Source of the DNA: Hermatobates lingyangjiaoensis
Lineage: Eukaryota; Arthropoda; Insecta; Hemiptera; Hermatobatidae
Direction of reading: 5' to 3'
DNA length: 64,000 nt
Assembly (NCBI GenBank): GCA_026182355.1
Contig: JAPFBL010000035.1
Location: 682,001 to 746,000, forward strand
The notes beneath the pieces were generated by a model. The model saw nothing but the letters and a program-made list of their open reading frames with translations, was not told the origin of the DNA and made no database searches. Shown here piece by piece: positions 37,266 to 49,607 of the stretch. Made by a program: the position numbers and the translations under genes. The stretch's first letter is position 1. Every line of letters begins with the position of its first letter.

Positions 37266-37860
37266 ATGGAGAGTTTTCCTCCATGTACTTTTAAACCTGT
37301 TTCAACAAAACTAACAGACCTATTATTTGTGGCGACAGAAAGTGCAAAGGGTCAAATTCCATTTCGTCTTTTTGTTAAGGACTTTAAACTAAATTTGAAA
37401 TTCCTGATTGACTCAGGAGCCGACGTTTCAGTTTTGCCTCCATCACCAAAAGAAAAAAATCCTTATCCAAACGGAGGCTATTTTCTGCGAACGGTTCCAC
37501 TATTAATACTTATGGTGAACGTTTCTTACAAACAGATATTGACCACAAGCTTAAGTCCGTTGACCCTTCATAATAGCTGATGTACCCTACCCAATCAATA
37601 ATCGGTGCTAATTTCCTGAGTCACTTTGGGTTGCTGTTTGACATAAGAAATAAACGTCTATGTGACAGTAAACCCAAATATCAGTTACTGGGCTCCAAGA
37701 TTGTTATATGTATGATGCAACCTATAAAAGAGACCCCTAACTAAATACTTCCAGTTACTCAAAAAATACCCTAACTTGAAAGAACATCCTAATTTGAAAA
37801 ATGAAACATCTGATGTCGTGCACACAAACACGTCGGGGTCACCAATGTAACCAATTTTTA
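37266..37860 (+). pseudogene. Ty3/gypsy-type retrotransposon protease fragment
   Basis: Encodes FRLFVKDFKLNLKFLIDSGADVSVLP in two overlapping blocks; D-S-G-A-D is the active-site loop of a retroelement aspartic protease. After frameshifts it continues STINTYGERFLQTD, IIGANFLSHFGLLFDI and YPNLKEHPNLKNETSDVVH. The order is protease, then the G-A-x-F-L-x-x-F motif, then the linker before reverse transcriptase. The RT, integrase and LTRs are absent nearby. A dead, truncated copy in the large intron of the ZP gene. Confidence 0.8.
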
Positions 37861-39409
37861 GGAACAGATACTCAATTAACACCAATTACTCGTAACAAAC
37901 TCAAAACAAACGAGCGCTGAGAAGGCGTTACTATAGCAACCCACAATTAGTAGTCACCCTGCCAGGTAAAAATCTGCCCTGTGTTTTAGTTCAACAGTCA
38001 GACTACAACCTAATTCCCAAACATGCAATGAACTATAGAGTCTAATAATATAAAAAGTCACTTTTGTAGAAGACAGAATTATGAAGTTATTAATAAAACA
38101 CACTACTACATTTTTGTAGTATTAAAAAATATATCCTCGTCAATTTAAGGAATTATTGAGTGTTCCAAGTAGAAAAAGCTTGGGAGACCCTGGAAAATCT
38201 ATATTGATATATAATTATAGCATACTTTAGCTATTGTTTATAACAAGCTTTTTTTCTGTAATTCGCTGGCACTCTATTGGTAATTCCAAGCGTATCGGTG
38301 CAGCCCAGTCAAGGGACGGATTTTTGTGTTTAATACCATTCTTATAACGTCTGTTATGCTTTTGTGTCCTGAACAAACATTAATTTCCTGAGCATTCATT
38401 CTTCATCATTTCACATATTGAACACAGTGGGTTCTGGGTTACTTCATTGGTCCAATGATGCTTCTGGAATAGTCATATTCATCTGAAGACAACCGGTAGC
38501 AGGAAATTTTAAAGAAATAAAGACCTGATCGGCATTTACTTCATTTTTATAGTTTTAATGATGAATTATATTAAACCTTTTGCTTGTTTTTATCACTGAA
38601 TAGTTAAATGAGTATTATATGTGAAAAAGTAATACGTAATAGGTATGTATGAAAATATATATATATATATATCTAATTATATATTATTTCTAAATGAAAT
38701 AATTGTAAAATTAAATAATATATTATAGTGTTACGAAGTATCTGAAATTAAAAGTCAGGATGGCGGCTATACCCTAGAAATAGTTGGAGAAGAGACCATT
38801 TTGTATACACGCTGTCTTTGGATAGATTAGGTTAATGTATAAAATCCACGAAAAGAACAGACGTGGGTCATTTTACTCTCTGTCAAATCATACTAATGGT
38901 TGATTCTAAATCAAAATGGCCTGTACATATAGAGGTGACTTCTGGTTTCCAGTTTCAAGATTTTTTTAAAATTATTTTGTTTTACCTATGATTTTGTGGA
39001 ACGAACATTAAGGTCCTTAATAATTGATGAGACTATTAGATGAATCATGTTTATGAAGTAGATCATGGAAGCCCGAAACGTCGAACTTAGTTAAATTGCA
39101 GATGGTATTTTTTTTATCATTCTGGAGATACAGATGATCTCATGATATTGGCCATGGCCTATAATGAGAGGGTTCAGGCATGAGGCGAATCCAAACAGGC
39201 TTTGCATCATTTAAGATGTAAATTACATGAAAGTAATTTAGGATCATAATAGAATATCACATTGTACTCCTGTATTTTCATTACTTTTGTAAAAAATAAA
39301 TCTAAGGAGATGGCTGACAGTTATAGCTTCTACAATTCACTAACGTTGCGTTATAATTAGCTTACAAATGTGTAAAATGGTTTTATTCGTGAGAGAAAGG
39401 CCTTAATGT

Positions 39410-39600
39410 GTGAAGACGGCTGTGGTGCATATTAAAGAGCGCTGGGCTCGTGAGAGCAGTGGTGAATGGAGGGTTACGAGGCAATGCAAAGGTAAATCGT
39501 GGGCCCGGTGGCAATGAGGCGCGGTAATTGAGCCGGACGTTTGCTCAGATAGGAGTGGGATTCCTTGCAGGCCGCAGTCGTCTTGCACACTGCTTAGCGG
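39410..39600. other. GC-rich island in ZP-gene intron
   Basis: About 190 bp clearly richer in G+C than all surroundings (GGGCCCGGTGGCAATGAGGCG). Splice phases of the ZP exons on either side already match, so it is not a missing constitutive exon. It may be a conserved regulatory element or an old insertion. No ORF is convincing. Confidence 0.4.
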
Positions 39601-40116
39601 TCTTTATCTTTATAACAACTGACCCACATGCTCTGCTTTTCCATCAAAACTTGATACTAATAGCTCTATTGTCCAAACCGCTTCCTCCAACCACCTTCTA
39701 TTAACAGCATTCTCCTCCGTTACAGTCCTTTTTCTTTTATTGTTTCCATGTGTGTGCAGGATGTGAAACACTACACCAAACCATTTCTCCTTCTCAGCCG
39801 CTTTTTAACAATTTATGATTACTTTCACAACTCACTCCTGTTTTGCTTAGTCATTCCCAAACTTTCACGAATTCATAAGTAAAATAACAATATACTATAT
39901 CACTCGTAACTATTTGACAGCACTCCAACTATTAAAAACCTAATGGTCTATATTAGCAGTTCAATTTTTAATTGTTGCCCTCAATTAGTGATACTAAATA
40001 GACAAGTAGGTGGATTAGCACAACACAGACACAAGCGATCCTGCACTACTGTTTTATATATTAGAACTTAAATATTCTGTGAATTAAAGTAGACATCCTC
40101 TCAATAGAGGAAAATA

Positions 40117-41430
40117 CGAGAGGTGTAAATAAAGTAGTGAGACTGATTTTTTTTAAATTTTCTATTCAAATATAATTACAATGTGATATTGTCACCTTCA
40201 AAATAGTTCCCTTCGGAAGCCACACAGCGCTGGAGACGGTCCTTCCAATCATTGTAGCATTGCTGGAACTCGGATTCTGGAATGGCCTTCAGCTGGTCGG
40301 TTACAGCAGTTTGTATGTTTTGTAGTGTCCCGAAATGAGTTCCCTTGAGGTGATTTTTCAATCTCGGGAAGAGGAAAAAGTCACAAGGACTCAAGTCTGG
40401 TGAATACGGAGGCTGAGGAGCAACAGGAATGTTTTTACTGGCCAAAAACTCGTTTATTGAGATGGCAGTGTGACAGGGCGCGTTGTCGTGATGCAACACC
40501 CACTTGTCTTTGATGTTTGGCCGCACACGAAGGACTCTTTTTCGAAGTCTTTCAAGGACCTCACGGTAGAAGTGCTGATTAACCGTTTGGCCTTGTAGCA
40601 CAAACTCTTTGTGGACGATTCCGTGGCTATCAAAAAAACAAATCAGCATGCATTTGATTTTTGACTTGCTCATGCGTGCTTTCTTGGGCCTTGGAGAAGT
40701 CGCAGTGTGCCACTCCATTCTCTGACGTTTCGTTTCTGGGTCGTACTCAAACACCCATGACTCGTCACCAGTAATGACACGTTCAAGAAAACGGGGATCA
40801 TTTTCAATTGAACCCAAAAAGTCAAGACTCCTTCCCTTTCTGAGATCTTTTTGGTCTTGGGAAAGGTTTTTCGGAACCATTTTCGCACAAATTTTTCTCA
40901 TCTCCAATTCATTGGTCAAAATGTGATGAACGGAGGTGTGATTCAAATTCAACTGTTCCCCGATCATTCTGACTGTCAAGCGTCGATCTGAACGCACAAG
41001 GTTCCGTACTCTGTTGACATTTTCATCGGTGTTTGCACTTGAAGGCCTTCCGCTTCGTGGTTCATCTTCAATCGACTCTCTTCCTTCTGAAAATTCCTTA
41101 AACCACCGAAAAACCTGTGCCCTTGATAAAACACGTTCTCCATAGGCCTCCTGAAGTTTTTCAAAAGTTTCGGTTGCATTATGTCCAAGTCTGAAGCAAA
41201 ATTTGATTGCACACCGCTGCTCAACTTTGAGGTCACTCATTTTTAAAACGCTCAAGAAAAAACCATTTCACGAAAACCAACGCTACGGACAAACAAATGA
41301 CTGTGGTGAGTTCAGATTCATACTGGAGGCGCATCACACGTGCACCTGACGCTACTCAAGGCCACGCGTCTCCAGCGTTGCCAGATCGAAAGCGACGTTG
41401 CCAGTCTCACTACTTTATTTACACACCTCG
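40117..41430 (-). mobile_element. complete mariner transposon
   Basis: Flanked by TA at 40115-40116 and 41431-41432, the mariner target duplication. Terminal inverted repeats are 29 bp (40117-40145 and 41402-41430), with GTGTAAATAAAGTAGTGAG shared and about two mismatches near the tip. It encloses one uninterrupted transposase ORF. Total length of 1314 bp is typical. The intact ORF and near-identical ends suggest a recent insertion, possibly still mobile. Inserted in the large ZP-gene intron. Confidence 0.97.
40176..41240 (-). CDS. mariner DD34D transposase, intact
   Basis: 354 residues, normal for mariner. The N-terminal half carries paired helix-turn-helix DNA binding (RCAIKFCFRLGHNATETFEK and SRAQVFRWFKEF, then GRPSS). 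The catalytic D residues sit in TGDESWV, HHDNAPCHT and YSPDLSPCDFFLFP; the last two are separated by 34 residues, the mariner DD34D signature. The WHTATSPRPKKARMSKSK linker is also typical. The ATG at 41238-41240 is chosen: the frame is open five codons further up but only from a TTG. No stop or frameshift is seen, so the enzyme may be functional. Confidence 0.97.
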   Translation of the reverse strand: MSDLKVEQRCAIKFCFRLGHNATETFEKLQEAYGERVLSRAQVFRWFKEFSEGRESIEDEPRSGRPSSANTDENVNRVRNLVRSDRRLTVRMIGEQLNLNHTSVHHILTNELEMRKICAKMVPKNLSQDQKDLRKGRSLDFLGSIENDPRFLERVITGDESWVFEYDPETKRQRMEWHTATSPRPKKARMSKSKIKCMLICFFDSHGIVHKEFVLQGQTVNQHFYREVLERLRKRVLRVRPNIKDKWVLHHDNAPCHTAISINEFLASKNIPVAPQPPYSPDLSPCDFFLFPRLKNHLKGTHFGTLQNIQTAVTDQLKAIPESEFQQCYNDWKDRLQRCVASEGNYFEGDNITL

Positions 41431-42553
41431 TATGAGTAAAGTTAATACTAAAGATATTCTCAAGGAGATATATAAGAATTCTTTAGAAGTTGTACAGAGG
41501 TGGATATCAAGAAAAGGTTTTGAATCCTAAAGGCAATCATCAGAAATTCGAAACAGATTAACTATTAAAAACAAACAAAACGTTCTGTTTTATTTTCAGT
41601 GCTTATTTGTTTTATTCAAGGAGGCTTTTAGGAAAATCTTGATTAGAAAGAAAGTAGATCAGTAGTAGAGTCTTCAATAAACATCTAAACTTATAACAAT
41701 TATTTTGAACATTTGAACTTATTAATTATTATTTTTGAACATCGACATACCATCTGCAGTGATAAAGCAAATGCATAGATTAAAATTGAGTCACAATTTA
41801 TTTCTTTATTTACAGGGTTTATACTTCACTAATTTCATTAATAATTGGACTTTGAAAACAAAATGTCATACGTAACCATGTAAAGGAAAATCACAAATTT
41901 CTAACTTTTACTGAGAAGATCCCTAGATCTTTAATCATTAGCTCAAAGTTCATTAGATCAATGGTTCCCAAGCTCTTTTTACTTGTATACCAATGACTTA
42001 CTATTTATGTAATAATGACTTAAGACTTTTGCATTAGAAAAGTGTGAATTTTCAAACGAATATTTTTTTATGTAATATAACAAAAATAACTATGAAACAA
42101 TTGCATTAGATTTAGGTTTAGTCAGATTTAGTATTTTTTACTGTAATAAAACTTTGATATACCTAGAATTATTCTATTCTAGAATAGTTAACTGTGGCAA
42201 CGGACTAGAGTTATAGAACGACTATGCTGTACAGATTATGGAATCTGAACTATAGAATTATTTTCTGATTAGGAAGTCCTAAATATTTAAATTTAAGATC
42301 TACAATGATCGTTAAATTAGTAATAGCCTCCCTAAAGAATGGATATTTTTTTCTTCATGTAATTGAAGTTACTAAACAAGATTATTATTAATTTTTAAAG
42401 TGATTTCATTCATAATCTTTAATAATATTTCTTTCTAAAGCTTGTTTTTTTAAACATTGTATAAAGATATTTTGGATTTGAACATAACATAACAACATAT
42501 CTCATTAATAAAGCATACATATGAAAATAGTAAAGGTAATTTAAGTAACTGAC

Positions 42554-42690
42554 AAGCTGCCTGCAAAGCCTGCAGCCTTGTTCTCGATTATAGTTGGCTC
42601 TGGAGGCTTGCACATGATGATTAGCTCTTGGTCAGACATCATGACAACCCCGGGGAACTGGGGGAACCAAATCCTCACGTGAACGAAGCC
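42554..42690 (-). CDS. ZP-domain protein, ZP-N end exon
   Basis: Most upstream ZP exon visible, 8.7 kb from the next. Phase 0 acceptor ATGTTGCAG; donor AGCTT|GTCAGT leaves two bases that complete a Leu with exon 33704-33888. Reads GFVHVRIWFPQFPGVVMMSD, then QELIIMCKPPEPT, the late part of a ZP-N module (the I-x-C strand). The exons for signal peptide and early ZP-N are not found and probably lie beyond the window. The specific insect orthologue is not assigned. Confidence 0.85.
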
Positions 42691-43161
42691 CTGCAACATA
42701 ATACAATGAATGAAATGTTTCATCTTCAATCGCATGTTAGAATGAAGAGAAGTACATACATTGTATGAAGTGACCATCACTCATAAAAAGAAGAATGTTG
42801 ATAGTCGTGGATTAAAGAATGTCTTTGAAGTGACGTATGTGCAAAGAATAAAAACATGCAAACATAGTCACCAGCAAAACTCTGAATCATTTGCATCAAA
42901 AAGTGATTGTGCTTCTAACAAATCCCCTGGTCCAAAGGTGGATTCAGAAAAATTCTTCTTCGTTCGTATCAAATTCGATTACTCTTTTATTTACTATCCA
43001 TCCATTACATTTATCTTGTCATCATTGTGTATAGACTCATAGCAGCTGTGATACCAAACCCCGTCTCCTATCGCTCGCAGACAGCATTTGCTATAGAGAA
43101 AACCCGAACTTTTTGGGAAGTTGTCTGCTAAGCAGGAAGAAATCTAGAGTTCCGATATAGA

Positions 43162-43210
43162 GACCGAGTCCCGATAAACTTTAGCTTTGTTTCTATTTTA
43201 CGGTCGATAC
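43162..43210 (+). repeat. single arm fragment of family I
   Basis: ACCGAGTCCCGATAAACTTTAG and TTTCTATTTTACGGTCGATAC match the outer part of the palindrome at 11607-11990. (TA)n follows. Confidence 0.75.
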
Positions 43211-43272
43211 TTTTATCTATCTATCTATATATATATATATATAATATATATATATATATATTATATATATAT

Positions 43273-43516
43273 AGTTAACACATGAAAGAGAAAAAACAAA
43301 TAAAGATACACACAAAAGACTCACAACGATATTTCGACAGTCGTCGTCATCGGGTAGAAGTAGTCCCTTTGAGTAGCTGAAGCTAACTGAGTTAGCTTTG
43401 AGTTAGCTTCAGCTACTCAAAGGGACTACTTCTACCCGATGACGACGACTGTCGAAATATCGTTGTGAGTCTTTTGTGTGTATCTTTATTTGTTTTTTCT
43501 CTTTCATGTGTTAACT
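43273..43516. repeat. perfect 115-bp-arm palindrome, family V
   Basis: Arms 43273-43387 and 43402-43516 are exact reverse complements by eye, 14-bp loop. The right arm reads CCGATGA (one change from CTGATGA), stem GAC/GTC, GAAATATCG. Bordered by (TA)n at 43226-43272. Shares its plan and ATATCG-TTGTGAGTC tail with family B. Confidence 0.93.
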
Positions 43517-43847
43517 AGTAGTCCTGTTGGACCATTTCAAGTTTTGATTTATATATATAGATGTGTATCAGTCTCTTTTGTTGCTTAGTACTTTATTTGT
43601 GTAAACCGAAAAAGTAAACGCTTAGCTACTAAATTTGTTTTATTAATGTTAAAAATATACACAATATAATGTTTGAATTTTAAACGACACATTAAATCCA
43701 GTACTCTAAATTAATTTGGTAAGTCCAGTCTATTAAGTATCATAAATATCAACAAAGTTAATTTCTTTCAGTGAATGGTTCATTTTTGTTACTTGATTAC
43801 AGTAAATAGTTTGATCAGTACTACCTTGAACAAGAAAAATAAAAAAA

Positions 43848-44518
43848 ATCTGGAGTGGCCTACACTCAACTTTACTATAAGTAACTTATCAAATTTCTTG
43901 AGTATATAATATATAACGTCTCATTTAAGCATAATGTAAACATCTAAATGGGATATGATTATTAAATGTTTATTATTAGATTATTAGATTAGGTCTTTCA
44001 TTCCTGAGGTAGTACAGATAGTGATTGAAGGACATATCAATATATAAGCTTATTTTTGTACATCACACAGCTGATGTAAATAATTTCATTAGTATAATCA
44101 CAGCAGTAATAACATTTTTGAAAAACCAAAGTCAACATTTCTTGATACGAAATATTCTCCTACAAGAGAACATGGCTTTTGTTCAAATAGCCAGTGGATT
44201 TCTTACATCGTTTACTTGACATCCTTCTACATTGAATATTAAAGGAAAATTTTTCAAATTTAAAACAGGAAAATACCCTTATTTTCTCTGAAAAACATCA
44301 TAAACAGCTAAGAAAAAATGTTGTTTTAAGATGATTTATAATTAAAGATGTACGATAATTACATTTATTAATCTCTAAACGAAAGATTAGAAATTTGAAT
44401 TATCTTTTACATTTTTGGTTTTTATAGAAATATTATACTGGGAATTTTATGGCTTGTTAGTATTTAATAAGATCATTTTCCTTCCCCTTTGTCAAATAAC
44501 ATATATACGAATTTTTTC
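43848..44518 (+). repeat. 0.65-kb dispersed direct repeat, copy 1
   Basis: From TCTGGAGTGGCCTACACTCAA to ATATATACGAATTTTT, highly similar to 49608-50249 with small indels. The head also occurs alone at 23768-23800. No coding capacity seen; class unknown. Confidence 0.9.
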
Positions 44519-45337
44519 TTAATGAGTGTTATCCTTTTCCTGCCTCCTGTACTCTGTTATAAGGTTGCTATGAATGTATATTGAGAAAAAATATATTAGG
44601 AATTAGCCAGTTTACATACTCAAATCGAAGTCAAAGCCAGCTATTCAATATAATTTAAATCTTTTATAGTTGGTAGCTTCTAATTTTTGAAAATAATAAA
44701 TATGAACTATTAGACTAGAATTGTAAAAAAAAAAACTGGATATTTCTCAACAAACATAAGTACTCTTTCTTGAGGAAAGAGTCATTCATCACATTTAAAT
44801 AGCATGGAAAGGTACTACATTCACAATGATAATGTAATTGTAACTGATATTAAGTTTTGCTCAAGAGTGCAATATATAGATTTATTAAAGCATTTATTAA
44901 AGCATAAAGCATTTTATGAGACAAATCCATCATGCCATGGAAGACATGGAAGAAATTTATTAACTGAATGGACTGAAATAAAATTGATGTTTAGAGGGTT
45001 AATGAAATGATTTGAAATGTTTAAATGACTTATATGAGGTGTAAGAAGAATAATAAGTCAATACATTTATTTGAATAATAAGTGTAAGGATTTAAATCTT
45101 CTATTACACAGATAATCATATTTTTTTTTAGAAAATCAAGGTAACATTACTAGAATATTGATGTGAGCTTTTGCTTAAAATGTAAAACGAAAACTGAAAT
45201 GAGAACATAAAGATTTTAATGAAGTCGTTAAAAATTGACTTTGCATATGTGGATATTTCACCTTATTTCAATTGAAGGCACAGCTTTCATTATTAAAACG
45301 TTTATTGCCAATGTTTAATCTTAAAGATTTACTATTT

Positions 45338-45650
45338 TTAATTGGGCTATAAATACAATACTTTAATTGTCTTCCTTAGATTGGAAAGAGGTGACTATGA
45401 TTTAGAGGTTTTTATATGAATATAGTTAAAAGAAAATGTCATATTATTTAGCACAATTTGTCTTTATGGACAAGGTTTTAACGTAAACTTCTTTAATTAA
45501 TTGGGCTATAAATACAATACTTTGTCTTCCTTATATTGGAAAGGGATGGCTATGATTTAGAGGTTTTTACATAAATATAAAAGAAAACATCATATTATTT
45601 AGCACAATTTGTCTTTATGGACAAGGTTTAACGCAGAGTTCTTTAAATAA
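45338..45650 (+). repeat. 160-bp tandem duplication
   Basis: Two units, 45338-45499 and 45500-45650. Each runs from ATTGGGCTATAAATACAATAC through GATTTAGAGGTTTTTA and GCACAATTTGTCTTTATGG. Small indels separate the copies. Confidence 0.9.
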
Positions 45651-46009
45651 ATAAACCTTACATTTATTAAGGTTTCACATTGAGCTAAAAATATTGCAAA
45701 GCGACTAATACGTTGATGCTTTTACTGGAAAATAAATGCCTGATTTATAATCTAGAGGTAGTGGATAATAGAAATTCACATTACAAACCCAACTTTATGA
45801 ATATATAATAATATTTGTGAAGAATGTAACGTGTAAAACAAATATCTACATGAATAAAACACACCAAAGTTATTACAATCCCATATTAGTAACAAATATG
45901 TTATTACTGGTTATTTTAAGACAACTATATCTTACTGTACAAAATAAACAACTTTTTCTTACTAATAAATCTTATCTAATGCTAATAAAATATTATCGAG
46001 AATAAATAT

Positions 46010-47100
46010 TTAGATAATTGAAATTAAACAACAATTTTGATGCACAGTTCAAAGATTGAATTATACTGCAATGAATAATACCTAATTGTTATAAGTTATG
46101 TAGGTTATATTAATTTATAATTGAAATTAGACTTTCTAAAACTGTTTGATGTTTTTAATTTCAATTATTTATTTCTAAATTGAAACATGATTACAACATA
46201 ATGTTTCTGAATTTATTTTTCATTTTGTATTAATTAAATTTATGTAAAACTAAAACCGAGGACTTAGTTTTAGTTTCACTTTCCTCTATCCCAATGAACC
46301 ATAACACCATATATAACTCACAATGTACAGGTTAGATGATGAAACATGTTTATGGTTTAAATTATAATTATAGTTGACTCTCAACCAATAATAATAAAGA
46401 AAAGCTAAGTATTCTTGAGTTTGGTCATAAAAACATACATCTTCATATTAGTATCACGTTTAGTATGACTTATTTGGCTTTATCAAAGCTAAGAAATTAG
46501 TAAAAAGCACAATTAACAGTCATTAAAATCTACTGTGCAGTTTAAATGACTAATTAATTAGAAGAAGTAATGACATAAATAGTAGTTTTATCAGAAATGT
46601 GTAACTAATCACACATTAAAGCTACGATTTTATTTCTTACTTATTGTTAACACATTAAAACTGTAGAACTGTTTTTAAGAATAATAATTATGTTTTAATG
46701 ATTTGTTAACTCTAATGATAACAAAAAAACGTGAAATTGTTGTTATGTATAAATGTTTTACATTTGGTTGGAGACCAAACCTACTAAAATATTCATTTTT
46801 TTTAATGTAGATAAACCATTGTTATGGGTTAATGAAATTTTATCAAATTTGATGTAGTCATTAATTTTCATTGATTAACTTTATTACAAAATTCATATTT
46901 TTATAATAATAATTGTATTGAAATAATAATTATAAGGTAGAAATAATTAACTAGTAATAATAATACTATCAGTTTCTAAATCTGGATATAGTCTACTCCA
47001 GATTCTGTGATAAATTTAAGAAAAATATTACTTTATTTGTGTTAATTTGATTATCTATTTCTATAGAATTAATAAAAGAATATTTCCTATTATCATAATA
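46010..47100. other. no gene seen; AT-rich
   Basis: Nothing supported beyond homopolymer and AT-rich sequence. Confidence 0.55.
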
Positions 47101-48289
47101 TTTGAAGTTTGTTGATATAGCGACTGGTTAAAGCGCATGCGTGAATCATACTACTATAGCCAATGATAGTTGAGTATACATCTCATCATCAGGAATTAAC
47201 CAATTATATTAACAGATACATGATTTTGAATCAGTTGTTGTTCGATTTTCTTACGAGTAGCAGTATACGCGTCTTTTTTCCAAAACTCCAGGTAATTTTT
47301 CTAGTTTTGCCATCTATTTGATATATTTATCTACAACATTAGAATAATAATAGTACTTATGTTGTGTTAGTGTTTAAAAAAAGGTTTTTTTTTCTTTTTA
47401 ATAAAGATGTTATTAGTTACATGAATGCAAGTAGTAACACTTGACGACGCCATGTTCAATTTATAAAACAAACCAACTTAATTTCAGAGAGTCACCAACA
47501 TCATTTTATGTTGGTTGTTTGATTTTTCTTACTTTCTGTTAGAATAAAACTTCATTTTAAGCATTGATTTTTCATATAATTTCATTTTCACAATTCACTA
47601 TTAGTAAATCCAAATCAAATTCAAATCTATAAATTATTAAATCATATATTTTTTTTAAAACTGGAATATAAAAAAAATCAACGAATATTTCTGAAAACTC
47701 ACATAAAAGAAAATGAAAAAAAAACACATGTTGAACTAGGATTCATCAAAAACATACGTTTAATAAACAAAGTGGAATCTCATGGATAACATTTTCCAGA
47801 AATTCTGACATATAGGTGTCACTTTAATTGTGAAAAGTAGGTAATACTCGTATTTAAAAACTTCGTAGTGTAGGTTCTAAACAACAAATTAAGGATGCGT
47901 GATTTTTTCTTGAAAAGAACAAACAGTAAAAATTAATTTTTTGGCAATTCCTGTTTATAGGCAGAAGTCCAAAAATCAGAAAGATAATATATTGTATATT
48001 GTTATTATAAGTAAGTACTTATATAAGTTTTAAAAGTGTTTTATAATCAGTTATGTATTGTTAATATCACATGTGCAGTTAATATCACTTAATAGCAGTT
48101 GTGAAAATAAAGATTTGTGAACACCCTTCAGGTCACATGTTTGATGGGTTAATTTGATATTACGCTCAAAAATTACACTTATAGTTTAGATTTTTTTTTA
48201 ATGAAACATTTATTCAGCATTCTTTATATAGATATTATATGCTGCGATATAACTAATTAGATTTATATTTTATATTTTTAACCCAATCC

Positions 48290-48575
48290 CCTAGCGGGTT
48301 AAATAGGTCTGCCCTTTACGGTCTTTTTGTTTGATCTGTGATTCTACATTGAGACTCCTAAATTTTGCCTAACTCAAGTGTATTTAGAGTAGGGATCTTA
48401 AACGAGTACCTGATATTGCACTGTCTCGGGACCGAAGGTTTAACGTCCTCTCAGAGGGACGATTTACTTAGATTTATTCACCTCTAAGTGGGTAAATCGA
48501 GGGCCAGGTGGACATCGAACCCTGGGCTACCAGTTCAGAAGCGAGTACGTTAACCACTTGGCTAACCTGGCCCCT
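48290..48575 (-). mobile_element. tRNA-derived SINE
   Basis: On the minus strand from 48573: GGGCCAGGTTAGCCAAGTGG (A box), then GTTAACG, then GGGTTCGATGTC (B box), closing with CACCTGGCCC, which pairs with the start like an acceptor stem. These promoter boxes would drive RNA polymerase III. The roughly 210-bp body runs to about 48290 and is shared with the copy at 6640-6972. Confidence 0.85.
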
Positions 48576-48829
48576 TAATTAGATTTAAAATCACTACATT
48601 TCTTCGCTACTTGCTACAGCATATCGTATTTTTAGTTATAGTTGGAATACATAATTTTAATACTAAATATTTTTAACTTTATACATGAAAAGTTATTACA
48701 AAAGTTTGGATTATAATATTTTATAAATCTTATTTCTTTAATTGTTCCACCATAATAAAAGTTTCTCAAATCTATTTGATTCATGAATTTTTTAAGATAA
48801 TCAAACATTTGACTGTTCTTCACAATTTT

Positions 48830-49260
48830 ACTTTTGTCTGTAATCTTGATGCCAGAAATTTCCCGTAGATATTGTGAAGTTCATGAATCCGTGTTGCTCT
48901 TGATGGAGGTTCGGCGAGTTAAATAATATGTGATTCCACGTCTGAGGTATTAAATTGTCACTAGGACACCGTTATCAATGATCCGAAATCTATTGAGGTA
49001 GCCTTTGGTTCGACTATGGCTACAGAGTGCTTTTTTTATTATATGGTTTGTTTCTGTATTGCACTTTTTCCGTGAATGTATAGTTAGAGGAATGTTTTAG
49101 TAAAGACACCTTTGGTCGAGGTGACCATTCCAGTTCCCATTTCTGCATAGATAATTCATGCATTACTGTTTGACATGTCCTGTAGGAATTTGGGAGATCT
49201 AGGATTTGACAAGCCCTTTTAGCCAAATAGTTTACATGTGCTGCGGAGGGCCTCATGGGA
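48830..49260 (-). pseudogene. non-LTR retrotransposon RNase H/C-terminal remnant
   Basis: The minus strand reads HVNYLAKRACQILDLPNSY, then HELSMQKWELEWSPRP. This fits the end of the RNase H domain (D-x-L-A-K-x-A) and the following K-W-x-x-x-W segment of jockey/R1-type elements. Shifted frames further on include IHELHNIYGKFLASRLQ. The first Asp of the RNase H motif is not kept. The element is truncated and dead. Confidence 0.5.
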
Positions 49261-49607
49261 AGACCACTTTATAGCCAATTAATGTACTTTCTTGCTTATC
49301 CTTAATTAATAACTCTAGAAAGTAGGCATTTTTGAAAGTTGCCATGTAACGAAGACAAAAAAAGTAAAAAAAAATTTGATTTCTGATTTAATCTGAAAGC
49401 ATGTGAATATGATATTGGTCACAACTTTGATGGATCATAATGAAATTGACACAAAAATGGTGTTTTATAGAATAAGGAAGTGTTAGAATGAGTACTACAT
49501 CACCTAATACAAACTTTGGAATAATCATACTTTAACAATACATCTGCTAAGTTCCATTTGTAGGAATCTGTCAGGTTGGGCTAAAACAATGATTACATTT
49601 TCCTTAA

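Noticed and set aside
40670..40888. Smaller ORFs inside the mariner
   Set aside because: Alternate-frame shadows of the transposase.
41957..42200. Possible hAT end GGTTCCCAAGCTCTTTTTAC
   Set aside because: No second end or target duplication found.
48498..48573. Functional tRNA gene
   Set aside because: Box A and B and acceptor pairing are present, but the body continues into SINE sequence shared with another copy and the anticodon arm is imperfect.
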